From contig JAKSGN010000038.1 of NCBI GenBank assembly GCA_024180945.1, positions 2,852,001-2,916,000 of the forward strand: DNA of 64,000 nucleotides, read 5' to 3'. The notes beneath the pieces were generated by a model that saw only the letters and a list, made by a program, of their open reading frames with translations, did not search any database and was not told where the DNA came from. Each line of letters starts with the position of its first letter. Within the stretch, counting starts at the first letter, position 1. A program made the position numbers and the translations under genes. This DNA is from Macrophomina tecta (lineage: Eukaryota > Ascomycota > Dothideomycetes > Botryosphaeriales > Botryosphaeriaceae). Shown here one piece after another: positions 1 through 10,199 of this stretch.

Positions 1-1084
1 TGGCCAGGACGGTACCCCCAAGCCTGATCCTGATGGGGCTTTCTCGGACAATGCGCCCATCGATGACATTAGCTTCAATATGGAGGCCGAGGAATCCGTT
101 GATAATGTCTCTCATGAAACGAGTACTTTTAGAGAGAGCTCGGCTTCCCCTTCTGAAAATACTGAATACAAGGGCAGAAAGCGTACTGTTGTAAGGATCA
201 ATTTCAGTCAATGTTTGGAACTAAGAAGAAATGCCCACGAATTGCGTCGAAAAGGACGTACACTGACATTAATACCCTACAGCATCACCGGGCCCATCAC
301 AGCCGGGCACAGACTAAACGACGCTGCGTCAAATACACGGAGAGGCAGCTAAATGTTCTCTGGCCGCCCAGCGAACGGGAACCCATCGAGACACTTTATC
401 ATTGGAAAATCTTATGTTCGCCACAAGAACGCGCTGAAAGAGCACCTTATTGCTTCCGACCATCTGACGGACAGCCGCGGGCCTACTTTGAAAGGCTCTT
501 CAAAGCTTTTGAAGCTCGCCGGCTGGCTGCCGCTCAGCAACAGAATAGCTCAAGCGGAACGCCCCCGTCTACTACTTCACACGAACATGCTCTCACACCT
601 ACCTTTCCCCTGGTTCCGACAGCACGTTCTGAAGGTCTAGAAGGCAGTAGACCTCGGTATGCACTCTCCAACGTGTCGCATGCATCTCGTACTGATGCTA
701 TCCCTCAGACTCTCTTCTCCCAACAACATACCTATTCAATTTCCCAGGTGGAAAGGGAAAGGTGCGCAACCGTCCGACAACTCTAGTCGTATCCGCGTGC
801 TTGAAGACAGGTGCCAGTTCTTGGAAGTGGCTATGCAGCAATGCTTGAATGAGGTTGCGGAAAGGCAGGATTGCGCTGTGGACGCGCGTATTCAAAGAGC
901 CATAGAGCCTTTGAGAGAGGAACAGGACCGGCTGAATCGTGTTGTGGCCCCGTTGGCCACACGCATGGACGATATCACGCAGACTTTGATGAGAGATTTG
1001 AGTGAGATCAAGGAAGCGCTCATGTTGAAGAATCCTCGACATAGGAGATTTTGTACACCGGATGGTTCACCAGGGCGTCCATGA
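1..1084 (+). CDS. Tandem-family protein A1 (5' partial, unknown function)
   Basis: I do not recognise this family. The frame is open to the window edge, so the start lies outside. Proposed exons: <1-190, 283-656 and 709-1084. The first intron (191-282) has GTAAGG, an ACTGAC branch point and CTACAG, and joins in phase 0. The second (657-708) has GTATGC and ends CCTCAG; an acceptor at 747 is also in phase. Exon 2 encodes the family core: a V-L-W-P start, then R-A-P-Y-C-F, then D-G-Q-P-R-A-Y-F and an Ala/Arg-rich helix. Exon 3 encodes a predicted coiled coil (heptad-like, rich in E, R, L, Q), ending near residue R-P before TGA at 1082. The upstream segment is acidic and Ser-rich. The same architecture is seen in the next gene (1587-2577), so the two are probably tandem duplicates. 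Splice sites are inferred from frame continuity and the match to paralogues. Confidence 0.6.
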
Positions 1085-1586
1085 GTCGAGCTATGGGCGG
1101 AATCGCGAGGCTTGAACGTTCTCTTTAGGGGCGGGGACGGTGGAGTGGTATAGTGGTTGGAATGATCGGACCGCATTGAAAAGATCTTTAGTAGTGATGA
1201 GAATTATTTTGTACAGTCGCCAAGCATAATGCCTCCTGGGATGCGTCATTGCCCAAAACCTGGCGCACAGAGCTCAGGTCATCCACGTGACCCTACCAGG
1301 TGCTGGATACTAGGTAACATGTGCGCGTGTATTCTTCCCGAGCTACTCAGGTGCACAATCAGGCGTCATAGTTTTATGCAGCAAACAAGCCTGCCTCTCC
1401 ACAGAGTCTCGCCCCCAGTCACACTGATTATATTTTCATTTTGTTGCTCCTCTCTACCACTCTTTCTCTCATTCAATTTGGTAGTTTCCAGAAGCCTTCG
1501 GCCCATTGACTTTCAGTAGGGGTGTATTGATACTATCGAGCCTTTTTTTTTTTTCTTCTCGCAAAGACCCAGCGACAACAGCGACA
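1085..1586. other. Intergenic, A1 to A2
   Basis: Holds the 3' flank of A1 and the presumed promoter of A2, with a T-rich stretch at about 1543-1553 just before the A2 start. No gene seen. A tRNA A-box-like string near 1150 has no matching B box. Confidence 0.5.
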
Positions 1587-2577
1587 ATGCGGCGAGTGTA
1601 CACCGTATCGATGAATCGTAAGGCAGAGGGTGATGCATCGCGACGGGTGAGCGTAACGGCACAGATACCAAAACACCGGCTGAAACCACAGGAGAAGGCG
1701 CCATCACCCGACCCGGCCGGGAATGCTCCAACCTCATCTGCCAAAAAGCGCAGCAGTCCGAAAGACCTGGAGCGAAATTTCCCTCCCCACACGCGAGCCT
1801 CGACACCCACTCTCCTTAATGTCTGGGACAAGGTGCACGACGCTCGCCTCCCGCGCACCGTTCTCCAGGAGAAGTATGCATACGCCTTCACGTTGGCCGG
1901 CCAGCCTCGCGAGCCCTACAAGAAGAAGTTCCTCGACCTGAAGGCCAAGAAGATGGCGGCTGCCATGGCCAGGAAGCAGAAACAGGTGCAGAATCGCGGC
2001 GGCCTCAATACCGAAGAAGCTACGAGGAAAGTGGCGTTTTCGTCCGAGAGGGCACCGGCCCGCCGGCGGCACGGTTACAAGGGCCGTCGGCACGAGTGAG
2101 TTCCCATCTACGGTTCAAGTGAAGCCTGCGATGGGCTGAGACAGACGCAGCCAACGTCCCCCAAACGGCCCTATCTACCCTCCTCGTAGGCGCCGCTTTG
2201 GCCCCGGTCCCGCTCCTCATCCATCGGCAACAGCGCGCGAAATTGAAGCCCTAAAGAAGCAGGTCGGCGCGCTCCACGAGCAGCTCGACCGCCAGGACCG
2301 AGCCATCGACGACAAGCTTGACGCCAAGCTCGACCGCAAGTTTGCGCCGCTCGTCGACGCCGTGCACAGGTCTATGGGCGAGCTGAAGGAGGGAGTTAAG
2401 AGTGCTGTCACCACGGCACTTGCACTGTCCGCGCCTGGCGGCGCCGCAGCGGCAGCTGGGCCGATTGGCGGTGGTGGGCCGCCGCCCGGCGCGCTACCGT
2501 CGGGACCACGCAATAGCACATTTAATGCGCAGCAGAGGGCTGTGGATAGCTATCGGCCGGGCAGGGTGGGGGCGTGA
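1587..2577 (+). CDS. Tandem-family protein A2 (unknown function, coiled coil)
   Basis: Function unknown. Proposed exons 1587-2095 and 2151-2577 give 311 residues. The intron (2096-2150, 55 nt) has GTGAGT, a GGCTGAGAC branch region and GACGCAG, and joins in frame. The N-terminal ~70 residues are basic and Ser/Pro-rich. The family core follows: N-V-W-D-K, then Y-A-Y-A-F, then A-G-Q-P-R-E-P-Y and a Lys/Ala-rich helix (K-A-K-K-M-A-A-A-M-A-R). This is close to A1 in order and spacing. Exon 2 begins with an Arg cluster (R-R-R-R-F) that may act as a nuclear signal. A long Asp/Lys/Leu-rich coiled coil comes next, then a Gly/Pro/Ala tail. I chose Met at 1587 as the first in-frame ATG; the next is 1611. 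Upstream exons cannot be excluded. Confidence 0.6.
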
Positions 2578-2827
2578 CGGGGGTGGGTGGTGTGGCGGCG
2601 TTGGATGTGTTGTTTAAGGCGCTGGGATCAAAAAGCAGGTGCGTCTGTGAGGTTCGAAACATACACGTAGTGAGCTATCAATTTCGTGGATGACCAACGG
2701 TGCTGTCCCCAGCAGCTCGAAATATGCCGGGTTGCGATATTCGGATCATGCACAAATATACCCATGCTTAAAATATTGTGTTCCTGTGCTTCGTCAAAAA
2801 CGAAAACGGGACTGACGGCCACCACAG

Positions 2828-3375
2828 TGTAAGCACGCTTTTTGGAAGGACGGCCCGCCGAAGCTGGAGCACTTGAAGAAGAAGTCCAAGCGGATAGAGT
2901 AGCGTGCCGACAATTATGTGGAGGGTAGGGCCGCTGGTGCCGGCGGATCTAAGATGCCGTTCGCTTCGGCACTTTGAGCACTGAGAATGGGCCGGTTAAG
3001 TAAGTCATAATCGCACTTGTAGTCTTTATGAAATAGTTCAGTGGATAAAAGGCAGAACTCCCTCTATGAATATATCCTCGAAGGCCCTGTGGAAGGGGAA
3101 GGCACAGCTCTCCGCGGCAAAACATGGACGAGCTCCCGCATCCGGAGCCGAGCACGCGTTCGAGCAGTGCGAAGGGAGCAAAACGATCAGCGTATGCAGC
3201 GGGTCTACGTGCTGGAAAGAGAGTGTGCGTGAAGGCCAATGTTGCGTGACTGTGTCCACGAACCAGCGGTTGGAGATCAAAATCAACGAATAGCTGGGGC
3301 CCGTCATCGATGACATGCAGCAGTTGAGGCAGGCTCTTGATGCCAGTCACAGGCTCAGGTCGCTGCAGCGACAGC
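2828..3375 (+). pseudogene. Decayed copy of the A-type tandem family
   Basis: Short translated pieces match A2 in the same order but are broken by stops. At 2828-2899 a piece reads K-H-A-F-W-K-D-G-P-P-K followed by L-K-K-K-S-K, comparable to the Y-A-F..G-Q-P-R..K-K-K core of A2, and ends in TAG at 2900. At about 3268-3345, after a TAG at 3291, the piece L-G-P-V-I-D-D-M-Q-Q-L-R resembles the F-A-P-L-V-D-A-V coiled-coil part of A2. A branch/acceptor-like sequence (ACTGACGG..CACAG) sits just before 2828. No continuous coding path was found, so I call it a relic. The similarity is weak at each point; the collinear order is the main support. Confidence 0.35.
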
Positions 3376-4237
3376 TTCCCGCGGCCCCTCATGCCGCACA
3401 GATTGGTCTTCATTGGTCTTGTAGTTTTCGTATGACGAATCCTTGTCGGTGAGATAATTACGGCGACGTAGGTGGTATACAAGTCCAGGACAACATTCCC
3501 GTGGTATTCACTGCGCACAAATACACAAATCGGCTCCATAATCATCATCTGGATTCATGATTCTTGAATGAGTCAGGGAGCCGGAGGAAACAAACGGATA
3601 CGTCCCGATCTCGCCTCAACCCCTGTGCCACCACTGCCGGGGTGCGATATGCGGGTCGGCCGTTGGATGGAGCGGGCGAATCCATTGGTTGAAAAACTCC
3701 TATGGGTGCCTGATCGGCGCATGCAGTGCAGCAGCGATGCATCACGCACGGGTTTCCCGAGACCGTGCCGTGCCGTCGCGCCGGGGTGATGTGCCCGGAG
3801 CTGCATAACCGAGATCTAACTTGTCGCATCGCTCTACGACCACATACGTGCTCGAAAACGACAAAGCCAGCTCTACCTTTGTCCTAGCTGACAGGAAAAT
3901 GCGCCTGCATACGATGTCCGTCGGGGATGGGGCGCCCTGAGAAATCTGTCTGCACCTGTCGGACTATACGCAATGGGTTGCTCCATACGCACAGCAGTCA
4001 AAATGTGATCATATGCAACCACCGTGCCTTTGTGTCCCCAAACAGAGACCGATGCATGAGACGGGACCTTTTACGCGCCATTCAGGCTAGTCAGGTCAAA
4101 ATGCCTCCGAAATCCGCGAGCCGCATCCCCGCTAATCACTTGATCAGGCAAGCAAGATGCGTCTGAGCAACAACACCTACGTGTCGGAGAAATTCCACCC
4201 ACACCTCGGTCTTTGTAATCCTCAGACAAATTCCACC
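3376..4237. other. Intergenic, relic to B1
   Basis: No gene supported. A P-G-C-D-M-R-V piece near 3637 resembles P-G-C-D-I-R-I near 2727, which may mark a further degenerate repeat unit. The last ~200 bases are the presumed B1 promoter. Confidence 0.35.
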
Positions 4238-5748
4238 ATGGCATTCAGCCTTGGCAGCGCGAACATTCGAAAGAGCCCACGAGTCGAGATACCCGTGCCT
4301 TCCGCTTCGCTCATGCAGTCGCCGCCCATCAGCCCTCTTGAAGTGCCTCTGAGTAGGAGGAATAGGAGCCGCAAGCGTCGCAATGCAACACCAGGCCCTT
4401 CGAACCGTCCAGATAGGCCTCATGGCTATACCCCACATCATAGGGAGCAGGATGAGGGAACAATTCATAAAGAGGTGTGTTTCAATACTGGACACCCAGT
4501 ACATCACTGACCAGAATATCACTGACCGCCTTTCAGAAAAGAACACGCGTCGTCGAGCTCACAGACGACGATGTCGATCTCGTTTCGGCGACTCGAACAA
4601 CTCGGAGTTCTGCCCCCGGCGCCAGTGACATCTCGCCGACCCCCATGACATGGCAATACCGCCAGATTATGTGGCCGGAGAGCGTACGGTTGTCACTACC
4701 GGAGCTGAAGCTCTTGCAAAAATTTCCGGAGACCACGCAACGGCATGAAGTTGCGCCGTACGCTTTCGACAAGCGAGGCAGGCCGTTCCAGATCTTTCGT
4801 GATCGAGGTATCGATGATGGGTTGGATGGTCAAGAAGCGGATCGGATCAGGGTGGCTATAAGGGATGGGACTTGGTGCCAATCGATTGAAGTAGCCGCGT
4901 CCGCGGCCCGGCAGGGTCAACTGTCTTCGGACGCGGTAAAACTGGCGACTGATATCGTACGATGCGCTTTCAGGCAAGTACGACAGCATGATATAGGTGT
5001 TGACGATGAGATTGAGGTTGTCGAGCCGAATATTTGGAAACTTGAGCTCCAGTTGAAAGACCAGCAACGAAAATTCGGAAAGCTTGAGAGCGCTCTGGAG
5101 ACATTGCAGCGATCATATCCGTGGTCAAGACCGCCGGATCGAGATGGAGAGAACTCCCGAGAAGCGGCGGCACAGCCGAAATCGGCTGAACTAACAGTCC
5201 AAAGAGGCTCCCCGAGTCAGTTGAGGGTTTTAGAGAGCCATGCAGCAAGTTCCCAAGAAAGGGTCCAGGATTATGATCAACAAAATGTCCGGGAAGAAAG
5301 CTCGACAAGATATGGTCATGTCACTGACCTGCCTGAACCGCTAGCGCAGTCCACAGTCAACCCACCACCACCCCTACGCCCAGCTACTACAACACAGGAT
5401 GTAATTGGACCTTTTTACGCAAGATCTGGCAATGGGAAGAGGGTACCTAATATCGACCGGGGGCTATGTCCAAGCGCAGCCTGTTCTCAACTGAGTCCGG
5501 TATTCCGCAAGCGTCCGGACGAACTTCGCAATATCCCTCCCTTTTGGCAGTTTTGCGGTAGACGAGACCACTACTTGTGGAATATTTTCACGATAGCAGA
5601 ATGCGGGAATGAACAATTTCATTCAGTGCAGCTCATCAAGGAGTGCAAAGCGGAGCACATGAAGTGCAATCCACCCGTACATAGTCTCGGAAAAGGAAGG
5701 AATGATCATGGAACTGGGGAGAACGTGCTGACACGATGGAAAGCATAG
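4238..5748 (+). CDS. Tandem-family protein B1 with SUMO-interaction-like motif (unknown function)
   Basis: Function unknown. Exons 4238-4474 and 4537-5748 give 482 residues. The intron (4475-4536, 62 nt) has GTGTGT, a CACTGAC branch point and TTTCAG, in phase 0. The start at 4238 has a good context (CACCATGG). Residues 1-79 are Ser/Pro/Arg-rich with a basic cluster (S-R-R-N-R-S-R-K-R-R), a likely nuclear signal. Exon 2 opens with V84-V-E-L87-T-D-D-D, which fits the consensus of a SUMO-interacting motif (known pattern: hydrophobic core plus acidic flank). The family core follows: M-W-P (124-126), V-R-L, E-L-K-L-L, R-H-E-V-A-P-Y-A-F (148-156) and G-R-P-F. A coiled-coil-like stretch lies near residues 205-235. 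The C-terminus holds C-P-S and the block I-A-E-C..E-Q-F-H-S..L-I-K-E-C shared with B2. The function is not inferable beyond a possible nuclear, SUMO-linked role. Confidence 0.65.
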
Positions 5749-6687
5749 GAGAATACAAGACTTGGCCGAGGATTTGCATGTCAGTCCGGCAGTTCTGCGC
5801 CGCTTTCGATGCTGATGAGATGGTGATCTTCGTTGTGGTTGGATAACGAACTCCCAATTTTTTCGTTGTAGCAATGAACAAGGACAAATCGCCTTCGCTC
5901 TCGGTATGGCGAGGTCTCAGCAAACATAGAGCGGCGACAAACTCCACGCTGGCCATCGCTCCAGCCCCCCCGTCCCTTCCCTGCTGCTCATCTGCATAAG
6001 CGAGATCCGGCGCATCGCTTCTTGGAAAAAAATGGCCCTAGAGTAGGAGATTTAAAATGCACAGATTGTGAAAATTGCCGACATAGACCAGATGTTCGTC
6101 AAACACTACGCTGTGTTGTGCATATCGAGAGATTATGCAACCGAAGAAAGTCCCACCGGTAACGGCGCTACCAGGATCGACGTAATAGATATATTGTGAC
6201 CAGCCACCAGCAGATTGCCTCATGTTACAACAACAGTTTCTTTCCCCAATGTACAGATGATGTCCGCTTTCTAATGCCAATCCAGCCCTTGTGCTGGCTC
6301 GATCTATTTATTCGTCTCGCCGCGGATCCCCGATAGCGGACACGGGTACTGCGGACGGAAAGCAGACGGTACTGGGTACTGAACTGAAAAAGACGCAATT
6401 TTCTTTGACGCGTGATACCGTCACAGGTCCGTGCCTAGGAGGGTAAGTCCCGCTGCAGCAAATCGAACCTGGACGAGCCGCCTATAGGTCAGGCCTAGCG
6501 AACGCTGAGTAACCCTGGTCCCAGATGTTGACAAGATACGGATCACGGTCGAAATGCGTCCCCTGTCCAATGAAGTGGGCCTCCATCGAAACGCGTCGGC
6601 AGACGCGTCTGTGGTTCGTGTGCCATCCCCGCGCTCTCAGATACTCCCACACAACACGACGATAGCTCAATTATCTGAGCCATTACC
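5749..6687. other. Intergenic, B1 to B2
   Basis: 939 bases without a supportable gene on either strand. Short open frames on the minus strand have no recognisable content. Confidence 0.5.
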
Positions 6688-8407
6688 ATGATGGTTTCGA
6701 GTTCTGCGAGCTCCAGTTCGCGCGAGACCAGCCCGGACCTCATTCTTCTCGAAGGCTTCCTCCGCTCTTCTTCGCAGTATAGCAGCTCCTCCCGGAGCAC
6801 ATACAGTGCCGAGGCGTCATCTTCATTCAAGTCGGAATGCAGGAGTTCACCAATGGTCGTCATTCGGCAAAAGAATTCTAAGACTGAGTCATTGAGACGT
6901 CCTGTCCCCTCCGTGGAAACTTACAATTATGTGGTAATATACAACATCTCCGGAAGCAGCATACCACCATTCGAGTATGATAATGATTCGGTGCTGACAC
7001 GCTGCTTTGGACAGGAGATAATTGACCTTGGCTCAGACCCTGAGGATGATGACGAGACCGTCCGGAGATATCAATCGGTACATTCTAGCAACTCAGACGA
7101 AAGCTGGACAGGCTCGAATATTGAGATCTTAAGCGATGATGACACCGTGGCTGAAGAACTCTCACCCCGAAAGGCCCGCAACTCAGATCTCGACACGCGC
7201 AAACGAAGGCATTCCGCCTCACCTCCGCTTCCGGCGAAGATCCCGTGTTTGCGAGAAAGTTACAGAGAGGAACTGTGGCCAAACGATGTTCGGCTGAATG
7301 ACTTCGAGCTACGCCTTCTGTACAATTGCATCCGGAGATCGCAGTTTCCTGTGCGGGTTCGTCATGAACTCGCACCGTACGCCTTCAAACTCGACGGAGG
7401 GAGGCCGTATGCAGTCAACGCGCATGCTCGGCACCCGCTTGACGATGAGACGTCGGCGCTCATATTTCGAGTACTGGGCCAACCTGATTGGGTGGGTAAG
7501 GTTGAGAACGCCCGGAAGTTAATGAAGAACAGAGGCAATACAAGAGAGCATTCTGCATTTTGTGCACGGAACGTCACGGAGAGTTTCCGCGAGTTGTTCA
7601 GAAGAGCTGGGATGAATGGAGACCAACGGCATCAACACTTTTCAGGGGCGATACCATCCAATACAGAACAAAGGTGAATCCTTTGTCTCCTTCCAGACGC
7701 TGTGCTTATACTGACGTCTGGTGCGCAGGCAGGCTGCTGGCGAGAATGTTGCAGACAATTACAGACCAAAGACCGGCCGTAGAATTCGCGACGACAGCGT
7801 CGAGTTCGTGGAGGAAAGGGTGCGCGATTTTCATCCACCCCAAGAGACCTTGGGTCAATTTCAGGAGTCTTTCAGGAATATTTTGATCGAGACTCTTCAA
7901 GAGGTGTTGAGCGCACGTACAACTCCGAGCGGCAGTGATGCGAGGTCCATTGTGAGGGGGAATGCACAAAAGCCAGCAGGGAATGGAGTTGCAGAGAGCA
8001 GCACTGCAGGACGACGTCCTGGGAAACATGTGGATCTTCATATTCTCCAAGCTTTGCCCAAGGCTTCATCCGCAACGCATGGCTCGACACAGGGCTCAGC
8101 CTCCCGTTACTCCGCAGCTGAAGCTGGCCCGAGTACGCGGGAGGCTCGACGACAGGGAAACCCGCATATCTGTCCGAGCTCCAAGCACGATGGCGACCTG
8201 CCAGAACCCTTCTGTGGCCTTCACATCAAGGCTATTCCTCGATGCACTGCTCTCATGGGCAACATCGTGGTATGGGCGATGCATGTGAAAAGCATTGCGG
8301 ACTGTCGAGACGAGAATTACCACTCCAAGGAGTTGATTAGCGCATGTTTGGCTAGGGCATATCCTGAGGTAGGCCTCTTCGTAAAGCAACCGGCGCGGTC
8401 AAACTGA
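6688..8407 (+). CDS. Tandem-family protein B2 with two SUMO-interaction-like motifs (unknown function)
   Basis: Paralogue of B1; function unknown. Exons 6688-7673 and 7729-8407 give 554 residues. The intron 7674-7728 has GTGAAT, an ACTGAC branch point and GCGCAG. A further phase-0 intron 6934-7014 (GTAATA, CTGAC, GGACAG) is plausible, because it would put the splice directly before the first SUMO-interaction-like motif, exactly as in B1. The motifs are I111-I-D-L114-G-S-D with a D-D-D flank and I145-E-I-L148-S-D-D-D. A basic K-R-R-H patch follows near 172. The core is E-L-W-P (195-198), V-R-L, E-L-R-L-L, R-H-E-L-A-P-Y-A-F (to 233) and G-G-R-P-Y. The second exon is Ser/Gly-rich and ends with C-P-S and I-A-D-C..E-N-Y-H-S..L-I-S-A-C. 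An alternative 3' end uses an intron 8369-8417 (GTAGGC..AACTGATG..ACAG) and stops at 8492. The N-terminus is extremely Ser-rich. Confidence 0.62.
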
Positions 8408-8492
8408 TGAGAAACAGTTCGAGAGCCTGTCCGCGGTCGGCCATCAGCTCGGTATTCATAAGAGACCGGGGTTCTCGCATCGCGGTCGGTGA

Positions 8493-8891
8493 GTCATGGA
8501 GGGACTCAAGATTGGAGCAAATACACAGTAATTCTTCTCAAATATCATCGCCTCGTCTGTTCTTCCAAAAGTTTCTATCTGACTGTCCATCTAAGCCACG
8601 GTGATGCACTGCATTGTTTCAAACATCCGCTCAATGAAGTCGGCGCCTGCAGCGATTGTCTGTTCCTATTCGTCCGCGCTGTTGACGTACTTGCAACTTA
8701 TTCTTATCAAGTGACTGGGCCACCAGATCGTCACATACTGGGTATTCTTTGAGTGCTGGACGCCGTTTCTCGGGCTGATCAAGTTCTCAAAGCTTGTATG
8801 GCATCTCGATGACCCTCTTCCGACTCAGCGTGACCGACTGGCATACAGAATAGTTCCACAGTTTGTTATGCTCCAATCCTCTCATTGGACC
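8493..8891. other. Intergenic, B2 to DUS2 (convergent)
   Basis: 3' flanks of the convergent B2 and DUS2 genes. No gene seen. Confidence 0.5.
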
Positions 8892-10199
8892 TCACACGGT
8901 AACTGTAGGGGCTTGCTCCGATACAGTAGTGAGCAGAGCTGGAAGAATCTCCGCAGGCTGCTGCGCGCTTGGCTTAGACTCCTCGACCTTACGTTCTTCC
9001 ACATCCACGGTCGCGTCAGTCTTCGCTTTCTTAGTCTCGGCATCCTTGGACTTAGCTTCTCTTTCAAGCGCGCGCTTCTCGGCCTTGGTCATCCTGATGG
9101 GAATCTTCAGCCGGTCATCCGTGGCCTTGGCCAAATCCAGGAGGTCGTCGAAGCCCAGCGCGTTCACCAACTCGACGTAGCAGTGGCACTGGTTCATCTT
9201 CTTGTAGGCAGCATCCTTCCCAGGAATGAGCTGGCTAAGAAGATACTTGGTGTTTCCCCACCGATTGTCAACTTCCAAGGAGAAGATGACATACTGCTTG
9301 ACTACCTCATGCCAAGGAGCCTTGCCACCGTCCGCCTTTCGACGGAAGACGCTCGAGTTCTTTTCAGCGGCTGTTGCGATCATGGCGCCGTCAACCCCAT
9401 ACTCCTCCATGAGCTGCAGACCGTGCTCGTAATCTTCAACATCGCCGTTGATCAGGCACGCGACGCCAGCCTCGTGACAGATCTCCCTGATCATGCTCAT
9501 TTGGTCCCGAATCGCTCTCTCGCGCGGCCGCATCGGTGTCGTGCGGCAGTGGACGGTCAAGCCCGTAATACCAGTCCTGACCAGCCTGTTAACCAGCGCC
9601 TTTGTGTCCTCGGGATTCTGCAATATCCTGATCTTCACACTGATGCCAATCTCAAACTTCTGCCCGACTTCCTTGACCAGGGCTTCCAGAATGGAGCACA
9701 GCCTGTCCGGATCTTTAAGAAGAGCAGCGCCCATGCCGCCAGAGGTGCTGAAGGGCTTCGGGCACCCGGAATTAACATCGATTCCGGCGACGTCGGCAGC
9801 AACCAAAGAAGCAGCCTGCACGGCGCTCTCCGGATTGGGAGTGCCAAGCTGGAAAATCAGCTTGCCCTTTTCGCGCTCGGGATCGATGCGGTATATGACG
9901 CTCTCCCTCTGGTCGGGATCTGGGACGTGGTTCTTCTGGCCGTTGTTCGCGAATCGCCTGTACTCAATGGTCTTGGTGGCGGGATTCTCGATGCGGCGAG
10001 TGCCAATGAGAGCCTTGTCGATCGTTTCGGGGCCCCAGACGAGGTCGGCGCCGTAGTGGAGGGCAAGGAGGCGCGATGGAAGTTCGCCAGAGCGGACCAT
10101 GGGGGCGAGCACGATCTTGTTGCGGTAGTCGACGCCATTCTTGGGGATGGGCACGCGGGCAGGAGCGGAAGACATGATGTGCGAGATCCTGCGCAGCAT
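8892..10199 (-). CDS. DUS2: tRNA-dihydrouridine synthase 2 (Dus2/Smm1 type)
   Basis: FMN enzyme that reduces uridine 20 in the D-loop of cytoplasmic tRNAs with NADPH (known for the Dus2/Smm1 family). Single exon, 435 residues; yeast Smm1 is slightly shorter (about 384). The TIM-barrel starts with V-L-A-P-M-V-R-S-G (30-38). Next comes G-A-D-L-V-W-G-P-E, where other Dus2 proteins have a similar G-A-D patch. The catalytic cysteine is C146 in N-S-G-C-P-K. T-V-H-C-R-T-T, C-L-I-N-G-D-V and G-A-M-I-A-T-A-A follow as phosphate- and tRNA-binding patches. The last ~60 residues are a charged Lys/Glu tail beyond the usual domain. Met1 and Met9 are both possible starts; the region between them (L-R-R-I-S-H-I) could be a weak targeting sequence. 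All key residues are present, so it is intact, unlike its decayed neighbour at 10.6-12.1 kb. Confidence 0.93.
   Translation of the reverse strand: MLRRISHIMSSAPARVPIPKNGVDYRNKIVLAPMVRSGELPSRLLALHYGADLVWGPETIDKALIGTRRIENPATKTIEYRRFANNGQKNHVPDPDQRESVIYRIDPEREKGKLIFQLGTPNPESAVQAASLVAADVAGIDVNSGCPKPFSTSGGMGAALLKDPDRLCSILEALVKEVGQKFEIGISVKIRILQNPEDTKALVNRLVRTGITGLTVHCRTTPMRPRERAIRDQMSMIREICHEAGVACLINGDVEDYEHGLQLMEEYGVDGAMIATAAEKNSSVFRRKADGGKAPWHEVVKQYVIFSLEVDNRWGNTKYLLSQLIPGKDAAYKKMNQCHCYVELVNALGFDDLLDLAKATDDRLKIPIRMTKAEKRALEREAKSKDAETKKAKTDATVDVEERKVEESKPSAQQPAEILPALLTTVSEQAPTVTV

Noticed and set aside
1141..1185. tRNA-like A box (TGGTATAGTGGTT)
   Set aside because: No B box or acceptor-stem pairing at the right distance; likely chance.
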